This document shows, piece after piece, positions 57,634-64,000 of a DNA stretch of 64,000 nt. Both the position numbers and the translations under genes were made by a program. Below the pieces are notes generated by a model. The model had not been told where the DNA came from. It saw only the letters and a program-made list of their open reading frames with translations, and did no database searches. The stretch covers positions 893,501 through 957,500 of the forward strand of contig NC_014371.1 of assembly GCF_000144405.1 (NCBI RefSeq), read 5' to 3'. The DNA is from Prevotella melaninogenica ATCC 25845. Lineage in GTDB: Bacteria > Bacteroidota > Bacteroidia > Bacteroidales > Bacteroidaceae. How positions within the stretch are numbered: position 1 is the stretch's first letter; the number at the start of each line of letters is the position of its first letter.

Positions 57634-60213
57634 ATGCAGAAAAAGCTGAAACTTGCCGTTTTAGCACTATGCAGTTCGTCTATTGTGGTCGCACAGAATA
57701 CCGATACAAAGACGAACCAACAGGCGCAAACGGCCAACGCTATGGATGAATCGGCGTTCACCTTCACTGAAGCGCAGTTAGGTGAGAACAATGACATGAA
57801 CGAAAATGTAACGATTCTCAACTCAAACAGTAACGTCTATGCTTCACAAGTGGGTTTCTTGTATTCGCCCATGCGGTTCCGTTACCGTGCTCTGAACCAG
57901 AAATATAACGATGTTTATATCAATGGTGCACCTATGAACGATATGGAAAGCGGACAGTTCCGCTACTCTATGGTAGGTGGTATAAACCAGCAGACACGTA
58001 ACGTTGACTATGCACTTCCTTTTGAGAACAATAACTTCTCAATGACAGCTTTGGCTGGAAGTAACAACTACGACTTCCGTGCTGGTTCAATGGCTGGCGG
58101 ACATCGTCTCACGCTTTCTGCTGCTAACCGTAACTATACCCTCCGTGGTATGTACAACTATGCAAGTGGATTCAACGCTAAGGGCTGGGCTATTGCTGCC
58201 AGCGTTGCTTATCGTTGGGCTAACCGTGGTTACGTTGAGGGTACTTTCTATAACTCATTGTCTTACTACTTCGGTGTTCAGAAGAAGTGGAACAATGGTC
58301 ATTCTTTAGCTTTGTCTACATGGGGTAACCCAACTGAGCGTTCTACACAGGGCGCAAGTACTGACGAGGCTTACTGGCTTGCTAACGACTATCAGTACAA
58401 CCCATATTGGGGTTATCAGAATGGTCACAAGCGCAATAGCCGTGTTGTAAACGACTTCGCTCCTTCTGCTATCCTCACTTGGGATTGGGATATCAATAAA
58501 AAGATGAAGTTGACAACAAGTCTTTTTGCTCAGTATTCTATGTATAAGAGCACTAAGCTGAACTATAACAACAGCGAAAACCCACAGCCTGACTACTGGA
58601 AGAACCTTCCAAGTAGCTACTATGACGTGTGGGATCAGAGCAATGCACGCTATCGTACAGCACAGACTTTCTCTGATTGGCAGACAGCTGTCAACTGGTG
58701 GGGCAATAAGGAGAACCGCCAGATTCAGTGGGATCGACTTTACTATGCTAACCGCCAGGCTGCAGCCAACGGCGAGGATGCACTTTACTACGTGCAGGCT
58801 AAGCACAACGATGCAATGACAACTGCACTTTCTTCTACTCTTACTAACCATCTTGGTAAGAACAAGGTGTTTAATGCTGGGCTTTCACTCGGTCAGACTT
58901 TAGCTCGTCACTATCAGACAATGGAGGATCTCTTGGGTGCAAAGAGTTTCCATAATATCAATACTTATGCCCTCGGAACCTACGCTGCAGCTGACCCACG
59001 TGTTCAGTATGACCTTAACACAACCGGTACTTTGGGTTTAGGTAAGCTCGTGTATGAGGGTGATACATTCGGTTACGACTATAATATCAACGTACGCCGT
59101 GCTAAACTTTGGGCTAATTATGCACAAACTATCGGCAAACTTCACTATATGGTAGCTGGTAGAGTTGGGTATGACAACATGTATCGCGTAGGTAACATGC
59201 GCAATGGTATGTTTGCTGACAACTCTGCTGGTAAGAGCAAGGATGCTAACTTCCTTACAGGTGGTGTAAAGTCTAATGCTACCGTTACGCTTGGTGGTGG
59301 CAATGCACTCTCTCTCGGTTTGGGCTATGAGCATCGTGCACCAAGTGCAAACACTGCTTTCTCAGCACCAGAGATGAACAATGACTTCGTTCTCAACCTC
59401 CACAATGAGCGTATCTTCTCAAGCGAACTTAGCTATCAGTACTCTGGTAGTTGGCTCCGTGCTAACCTCAGTGGCTACTACAACCACATGACAAACGTGA
59501 CCGAGTGGCAGAACTTCTACTTTGATGATGCTAACTCTTTCACATACGTTAGTATGACAAACATGAAGAAGAATTACTATGGTATTGAGTTGGGTCTTGA
59601 CTTTAAGCTCACAAGCTTCCTTAACTTCAAGGCTCTCGGTACTTGGAGCGAGGCTAAGAATGCTAACAATGCTGATGTTATCTACTTGATCTCTACTAAG
59701 AGCACTTATAACAAGGATGTTGTTTACAATAAGGGGATGCGCGAGGCAAGTACTCCGCTGAGTGTTTACAGCGCAATCCTCAGCTACCACAAGGGTGGTT
59801 GGTTCATTGACCTGAGCGGTAACTACTATGATCGTATCTACCTCTCTTACGCACCAGGCCTCCGTAATGGCAACACACTCCGCACAATGGGTACTGCGCT
59901 TGGCGGTATGGATGCTAATGGCAACTATACTCCTTACGCACAAACTGAGGGACATGGTGGCTTTATGCTCGATGCTTCTATCGGTAAGAGTCTTTATCTC
60001 CGCCATGGAAGTTTGTCTATCAACTTGATGATTACCAACTTACTGAACAACCAGAAGATTGTAAGTGGTGGTTATGAACAGGGCCGCAGCAACTACACTG
60101 TCAACAAGACTACTGGAGCTGCTACAACACGTGCTTACGACTTCTACCGCAATCCTAAGAAGTATTACGTGAATGGTATCAATGGTATGTTGAACGTAGC
60201 TTACAAATTCTAA
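57634..60213 (+). CDS. TonB-dependent receptor
   Basis: An 859-residue outer membrane receptor: signal peptide (MQKKLKLAVLALCSSSIVVAQ), a plug domain (about 40-170; NVYASQVGFLYSPMRFRYRA and VYINGAPMND) and a large barrel ending in Phe (LNVAYKF). No carboxypeptidase-D domain, so it is not SusC-type. The two lipoprotein genes that follow make an apparent three-gene operon. Ligand unknown; no iron or heme motif is evident. Confidence 0.88.
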   Translation: MQKKLKLAVLALCSSSIVVAQNTDTKTNQQAQTANAMDESAFTFTEAQLGENNDMNENVTILNSNSNVYASQVGFLYSPMRFRYRALNQKYNDVYINGAPMNDMESGQFRYSMVGGINQQTRNVDYALPFENNNFSMTALAGSNNYDFRAGSMAGGHRLTLSAANRNYTLRGMYNYASGFNAKGWAIAASVAYRWANRGYVEGTFYNSLSYYFGVQKKWNNGHSLALSTWGNPTERSTQGASTDEAYWLANDYQYNPYWGYQNGHKRNSRVVNDFAPSAILTWDWDINKKMKLTTSLFAQYSMYKSTKLNYNNSENPQPDYWKNLPSSYYDVWDQSNARYRTAQTFSDWQTAVNWWGNKENRQIQWDRLYYANRQAAANGEDALYYVQAKHNDAMTTALSSTLTNHLGKNKVFNAGLSLGQTLARHYQTMEDLLGAKSFHNINTYALGTYAAADPRVQYDLNTTGTLGLGKLVYEGDTFGYDYNINVRRAKLWANYAQTIGKLHYMVAGRVGYDNMYRVGNMRNGMFADNSAGKSKDANFLTGGVKSNATVTLGGGNALSLGLGYEHRAPSANTAFSAPEMNNDFVLNLHNERIFSSELSYQYSGSWLRANLSGYYNHMTNVTEWQNFYFDDANSFTYVSMTNMKKNYYGIELGLDFKLTSFLNFKALGTWSEAKNANNADVIYLISTKSTYNKDVVYNKGMREASTPLSVYSAILSYHKGGWFIDLSGNYYDRIYLSYAPGLRNGNTLRTMGTALGGMDANGNYTPYAQTEGHGGFMLDASIGKSLYLRHGSLSINLMITNLLNNQKIVSGGYEQGRSNYTVNKTTGAATTRAYDFYRNPKKYYVNGINGMLNVAYKF

Positions 60214-60234
60214 AACTAAATACAGGAAACGATT

Positions 60235-61470
60235 ATGAAGAAACTGAAATATTTAATGATGGCAGCTGTCTGCGTGCTCTTTGCATCTTGTATGGGCGAT
60301 AGCTATGCAGAGCCAGCTGAAACAGGTTCTGCACCATACGGCAACAATGAACTGACCGAAACAAATGTCATTTCTATTGCTCAGCTGAAGAGTAAGTTTG
60401 CTAACTATATTGCGACGGATTACCGTGATGGCGTCAGCTACGCTAAGGTTACAGACGATATCAAGATAAAGGCTATCGTTACAAGTTCTGACGTTGCTGG
60501 TAACATCTATCAGGAGTTAGCTTTACAGGACGCAACAGGTGCTATTATCGTTAGTGTTGCTCAGGGTGGTTTGCATGGTGCACTACCTATCGGTACGGAG
60601 GTCTTGGTAAGTCTGAAGGACCTTTACGTAGGCAACTATGGCAAGCAGGCACAGATTGGTGTTCCTTCTGTGAATGCTGCTGGTGCAACAACCATTGGTC
60701 GTATCAGCCGTACTGTTTGGGATCAGCACTATAAGATTCTCTCTTCTGGTAATAAGGTTGAACCTACTGAGTTTGCTTCTGGTACCAACGCAACAACTTG
60801 GGACCTCGATACTGATGGCGGCAAGTTGGGTATTATCCGTAACGTAAGTTTCAAGAGCAGCAACAGTAGTAAGGTTACTGATACTTTCGCTGATGCTAAT
60901 GGCGGTGCGGGTAGCGTTAGCTGGACCCTAAACGAGCAGGACGGCAGAAAGGTTATCGTTTACAATAGCAACTTTGCTAAATTCGCTAATAGCAAGGTTC
61001 CAACTGGTAAGGTTGACATCGTTGGTATCTTCAAACGTTTCAACAACCAGTGGGAAATTATCATCCGCTCACTTGATGACATCAAGCCTGCTGAGAAGGT
61101 TGACCCATTCAAGGGACTCCCTGGCAAGGGTGATGGTACACAGGCTAACCCATTGGATATCACACGTGCTTTGGCTTATGCAAAGTTGAACAAGAAGGAT
61201 GCTAACACTTACTATATCAAGGGTATCATCTCACAGATAGATGAGGTTTCAACTCAGTATGGTAATGCTCGTTACTACCTGTCTAATGATGGGACAACAA
61301 CTGACCAGTTGCAGGTGTTCCGTGGCTTGTACTTGAATGGTAATAAGTTCACTGACCCTTCACAGATTAGTGTAGGAAAGAAGGTTCTTATCCTTGGAAC
61401 TTTGGATTTTTACGAGGCAACATCAAACCCACAGGTTGGTCGTAACAGTAAGATTATCTCAATTAATTAA
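60235..61470 (+). CDS. DUF5689 surface lipoprotein with OB-fold domains
   Basis: A 411-residue lipoprotein (lipobox FASC, Cys about 19). The first ~240 residues match DUF5689 (ISIAQLKSKFAN, IKAIVTSSDVAGNIYQELALQD), a beta-barrel-like fold, and the C-terminal ~120 residues form an OB-fold-like domain (YYIKGIISQIDEVSTQYGNA) shared with the next gene. It begins 21 bases after the receptor gene and likely works with it at the cell surface. Ligand unknown. Confidence 0.8.
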   Translation: MKKLKYLMMAAVCVLFASCMGDSYAEPAETGSAPYGNNELTETNVISIAQLKSKFANYIATDYRDGVSYAKVTDDIKIKAIVTSSDVAGNIYQELALQDATGAIIVSVAQGGLHGALPIGTEVLVSLKDLYVGNYGKQAQIGVPSVNAAGATTIGRISRTVWDQHYKILSSGNKVEPTEFASGTNATTWDLDTDGGKLGIIRNVSFKSSNSSKVTDTFADANGGAGSVSWTLNEQDGRKVIVYNSNFAKFANSKVPTGKVDIVGIFKRFNNQWEIIIRSLDDIKPAEKVDPFKGLPGKGDGTQANPLDITRALAYAKLNKKDANTYYIKGIISQIDEVSTQYGNARYYLSNDGTTTDQLQVFRGLYLNGNKFTDPSQISVGKKVLILGTLDFYEATSNPQVGRNSKIISIN

Positions 61471-61493
61471 CAAGACAAATAACTATACAGAAT

Positions 61494-62840
61494 ATGAAAA
61501 AGATTATTTATTCAATGATGGCGCTGGCTATGACTACAACTGTCTTCACAAGTTGTGAGGATGTTCCAGCTCCATACAGTGTTACATTTGAAGAGAACAA
61601 CAATAACAACACAAACACACCTACCACTCCTACTGTTGGAACTGGTACAGAGGCTGCCCCATTCAACGTTGCTGCAGCGTTGAAGTATATTGATGCTGGT
61701 CAGAACCTTGATAAGGAGGTATATGTTTCTGGTACAATCGTTAGTGTCAAGGAGATTGATGCTGCCAACTATGGTAATGCTACCTATCTTATCTCTGACG
61801 ATGGAACAACCAACGGACAGTTGACTGTATATCGCGGCTATGCACTTGGTAATAAGAAGTTCACTGCAAGCGATAAACTTAACGCTGGCGATAAGGTTGT
61901 TGTATATGGTAAACTTGTAAACTTCAAGGGTACGAAGGAGTTCACACAGGGCAACTATATCTACTCTCTCAATGGTAATAAGGCTGCTCAGCCAACACCA
62001 ACAGCTGACTTGAATACAGAGACTACTGCATGGACTGTTACTGAAGCTGTACAAAAGATTCAGGCTAACCAGACTGCTACGGGCGAGGCTTATGTAAAGG
62101 GTGTTATCTCTGAGGTCGTTTCTTATAACGAGAACTATAAGAGTATCACTTACTATATCTCTGATAACGGTACAGACAAGACGCTCCAGGTATTCTCTGG
62201 TAAGGGTCTCAATGGTGCCGACTTCGCTGCTAAGACTGATCTTCAAGCTGGTCAGACGGTAGTTGTTAAGGGTAACTTGAAGGCTTTCACCAATAAGCAG
62301 GGCAAGGTTATCATGGAGATTGACAAGAACAATAAGATTATCTCTATCAGCGGTGCTTCTACTCCTCAGCCTGCTGCTACTGGTCTTACCGCTAAGTTTG
62401 AGACTGGTATGGATAACTTTACTATCAATAACATTACACTCCCAGCAGACCTTTCTTTCGTATGGAAGCATGATGCAAGTAAAAAATATATGAAGGCATC
62501 ATCATATAAGAATAATACCAATTATGCAGCACAAAGTCGCTTAGAGTCACCAGCGTTTAGTCTTGTTGGAAAGACATCAGCAACCTTAACTTTCCAAGTT
62601 GCAGCAAACTTCTTCACAACAGCAGCTGACAACTTCAAGGTTCAAGTATCAACTGACGGAACAACTTGGCATGATGTCCCTGTTTCTACATATCCTGCTA
62701 AAGATTGGAAGTTTGTTACTTCAACATGTAATCTTTCTGCTTATGCTGGTCAAAGCAATGTCCGCATAGGTTTCCTCTACACTTGTGATGGAACATCAGC
62801 AGCTGGTACATGGGAAATCAAGAACGTAGAAGTTAAGTAA
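61494..62840 (+). CDS. Surface lipoprotein with two OB-fold repeats and choice-of-anchor J domain
   Basis: A 448-residue lipoprotein (lipobox FTSC, Cys about 20), an Asn/Thr-rich linker (about 34-50), two OB-fold-like repeats (about 55-160, DKEVYVSGTIVSVKEIDAAN; about 180-285, TGEAYVKGVISEVVSYNE) and a C-terminal jelly-roll-like domain (about 300-448) resembling choice-of-anchor J. The repeats also resemble the C-terminal domain of the preceding gene, suggesting duplication and sharing within the operon. Last gene of the receptor operon. Confidence 0.78.
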   Translation: MKKIIYSMMALAMTTTVFTSCEDVPAPYSVTFEENNNNNTNTPTTPTVGTGTEAAPFNVAAALKYIDAGQNLDKEVYVSGTIVSVKEIDAANYGNATYLISDDGTTNGQLTVYRGYALGNKKFTASDKLNAGDKVVVYGKLVNFKGTKEFTQGNYIYSLNGNKAAQPTPTADLNTETTAWTVTEAVQKIQANQTATGEAYVKGVISEVVSYNENYKSITYYISDNGTDKTLQVFSGKGLNGADFAAKTDLQAGQTVVVKGNLKAFTNKQGKVIMEIDKNNKIISISGASTPQPAATGLTAKFETGMDNFTINNITLPADLSFVWKHDASKKYMKASSYKNNTNYAAQSRLESPAFSLVGKTSATLTFQVAANFFTTAADNFKVQVSTDGTTWHDVPVSTYPAKDWKFVTSTCNLSAYAGQSNVRIGFLYTCDGTSAAGTWEIKNVEVK

Positions 62841-62872
62841 AGTTCCCTTATCTTATCTACGTGCAAAAGCCC

Positions 62873-62910
62873 CGCACCAATGGTGCGCATGGTAAACACC
62901 AATGGTGCGG
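62873..62910. repeat. REP-like palindromes, locus 3
   Basis: CGCACCAATGGTGCG (62873-62887) and CACCAATGGTG (62897-62907), then CGGAGGCTC. Confidence 0.75.
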
Positions 62911-63053
62911 AGGCTCATGACACACGGAGTTACTAAGTATAAGGAAACTTTGGGGTTACGAAATGACCTAAAGGGAAGCAAAAGTTTATAACGTAGATAT
63001 TTTTAGTTGTATCACTCGAAATGACGAATGAGCCTAAAAAACAGCTTAAAATA

Positions 63054-63086
63054 TTTGGCTACCTACAGAATTATTCGTAATTTTGC
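63054..63086 (+). promoter_or_regulatory. Promoter of rpmE2
   Basis: TTTG (63054-63057) and TAATTTTGC (63078-63086) with 20 bases between, a full consensus. The leader before the ATG is about 75 bases. Confidence 0.8.
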
Positions 63087-63165
63087 ACCCTGTAAAGTGT
63101 CTAAACCCTTTTTGATAAAGGAAAGACTACAACAAGTATATTATTAACAATTAGATAACAATAAA

Positions 63166-63417
63166 ATGAAACAAGGTATTCATCCAGAAAACTATCGCCC
63201 CGTCGTATTTAAGGATATGTCCAACGGCGATATGTTCCTTACAAAGTCTACATGCAAAACTTCAGAGACAGTAGAATTTGAAGGCGAAACTTACCCAGTG
63301 GTAAAAGTCGAAATCTCAAGCACCTCTCACCCATTCTACACTGGTAAGAGTAAGCTTGTCGATACAGCAGGTCGCGTTGACCGCTTCATGAGCCGTTACG
63401 GTAAGTTGAAGAAGTAA
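63166..63417 (+). CDS. rpmE2: Ribosomal protein bL31, type B
   Basis: An 83-residue ribosomal protein of the zinc-independent type B L31 group: [20 protein letters not shown], the [10 protein letters not shown] motif and [11 protein letters not shown] end. It lacks the CxxC pairs of the zinc-binding type A form. Single gene with its own promoter and terminator. Confidence 0.96.
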   Translation: MKQGIHPENYRPVVFKDMSNGDMFLTKSTCKTSETVEFEGETYPVVKVEISSTSHPFYTGKSKLVDTAGRVDRFMSRYGKLKK

Positions 63418-63447
63418 TCGATAATACCCTTCGACATTATTACATAC

Positions 63448-63491
63448 AAAGTGCGGACAAACGTAGTTGCATATACGTTTGCTCGCACTTT
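63448..63491 (+). terminator. Terminator of rpmE2
   Basis: AAAGTGCG-GA-CAAACGTA pairs with TACGTTTG-CT-CGCACTTT, a stem of about 16 pairs with a 2x2 internal mismatch, then TT, 31 bases after the stop. Confidence 0.88.
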
Positions 63492-63664
63492 TGCTTTCAA
63501 CAGAACAGAAACGAATACTGCTCTGTTTACAGATTGTATAAGATAAAGGATAAGGCTTCATAGGAAGCTAAAGATTGGGGATAACGCAGAGAATAGACGT
63601 CTACTCATAACCCGTCTGTTTCAAACAAGCTAAAACTTCATAGTCAACCATCCAAAGACAAAAA

Positions 63665-64000
63665 ATGAATAAGATAATACGATACACAACTGTGTGGGGC
63701 TTAACACTCCTTACAGTTAGCACAATCACATCATGTAGCAAGGACGATGATAATTCTAATAAATCAGGAATTGCAGAAACTATAACCAATAACACAAACT
63801 CAAATCTCAAAGATTTGCGTACAGCAACGCACCGCCTGGAATTTCCTAAGCTAAAGGGTGGGCATAGTACTGTCCTCACTCATAAACTAAGCAATGGTGA
63901 GATTAATTACAGCGTTGAATGGGACATTGAAAAGATGTCCAATCGTTGGACCTGCTATCAGATTTACGCAAGCAATGCTCAACAAACTGTAAAGAGAAAA
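63665..64000 (+). CDS. DNA/RNA non-specific endonuclease-like lipoprotein (3' end missing)
   Basis: The frame is open to the window end. The N-terminus is a lipoprotein signal (lipobox ITSC, Cys about 23). After a Ser/Asn-rich linker comes LEFPKLKGGHSTVLTHKL, INYSVEWDIEKMSNRWTCYQ and IYASNAQQTVKRK, which resembles the start of the NucA-type endonuclease domain in Bacteroidetes lipoproteins. The catalytic DRGH motif would be beyond the edge, so activity is not shown. Confidence 0.65.
   Translation, partial: MNKIIRYTTVWGLTLLTVSTITSCSKDDDNSNKSGIAETITNNTNSNLKDLRTATHRLEFPKLKGGHSTVLTHKLSNGEINYSVEWDIEKMSNRWTCYQIYASNAQQTVKRK

Larger units (their letters stand above)
62841..63165. other. Intergenic region before rpmE2
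   Basis: Contains REP-like palindromes (62873-62910) and the rpmE2 promoter; no gene seen. Confidence 0.6.

Noticed and set aside
61512..62471. 319-codon open frame on the minus strand
   Set aside because: It is antisense to the OB-fold lipoprotein gene, which has a signal peptide, lipobox and repeats; the antisense protein has low-complexity Ser/Leu composition and no family pattern.

Overview
The window reads as a Prevotella-type Bacteroidetes chromosome, probably from the oral group. This is inferred from the -33 TTTG / -7 TAnnTTTG promoters, the lack of strong Shine-Dalgarno sites, a SusC/SusD pair, a Porin_10-type porin, an Rpb6-type omega subunit, DUF4468 and DUF5689 proteins, and PFL fermentation genes. 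The species cannot be named from sequence reading alone.

Bases 1 to about 22,320 are the right-hand part of an integrative conjugative element of the CTnDOT type. A polar transfer operon runs rightward: ParA-like (cut by the window edge), DUF3408, TraD-like, TraE, F, G, I, J, K, L, M, N, O, Q and a GH24-like lysozyme. Then follows an accessory block with a divergent solitary 5S-like rRNA, a tandemly duplicated small hydrophobic ORF with in-frame TAG codons, a dead IS1380-type element, a two-TM membrane protein gene, a second IS1380 fragment and a gene for a HExxH metallopeptidase. A leftward block carries PcfJ- and PcfK-type proteins (PcfK is related to AcrIIA9), small unknown genes, a strongly folded noncoding segment, a 51-bp imperfect inverted repeat, a DUF1896 gene and a tyrosine integrase. 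The integrase points away from the 3' end of a tRNA-Ser(UGA) gene, the likely attachment site. The relaxase, coupling protein and left end lie outside the window.

Bases 22,400 to 64,000 are chromosomal. Leftward: a YhiN/HI0933 flavoprotein, a Nim-like PPOX protein, pflB-pflA, a GH109-type oxidoreductase-fold glycosidase. Rightward: a three-gene RND efflux operon (adaptor, pump, outer membrane channel). Leftward: a SusC/SusD pair, a cysteine-rich lipoprotein, guanine deaminase, an HD hydrolase, MenA, a small membrane protein with a porin, a DUF4468 protein and uvrB. Rightward: bamD, the Rpb6-type omega subunit and DUF4293. Leftward: udk, a UDG-fold protein and a secreted EEP phosphohydrolase. 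Rightward: a TonB-dependent receptor with two OB-fold surface lipoproteins, rpmE2 and the start of a nuclease-like lipoprotein.

The intergenic regions of the chromosomal part hold at least three dispersed repeat families: a modular repeat of about 22-nt units at four loci, REP-like GCACCAnnnGTGC palindromes at three loci, and TTAGGCTTATT palindromes around udk. The most unusual material is in the ICE accessory block: paired TAG-interrupted mini-ORFs, the lone 5S-like gene, IS-adjacent membrane protein and protease genes, and the folded segment at 19,506-19,622.
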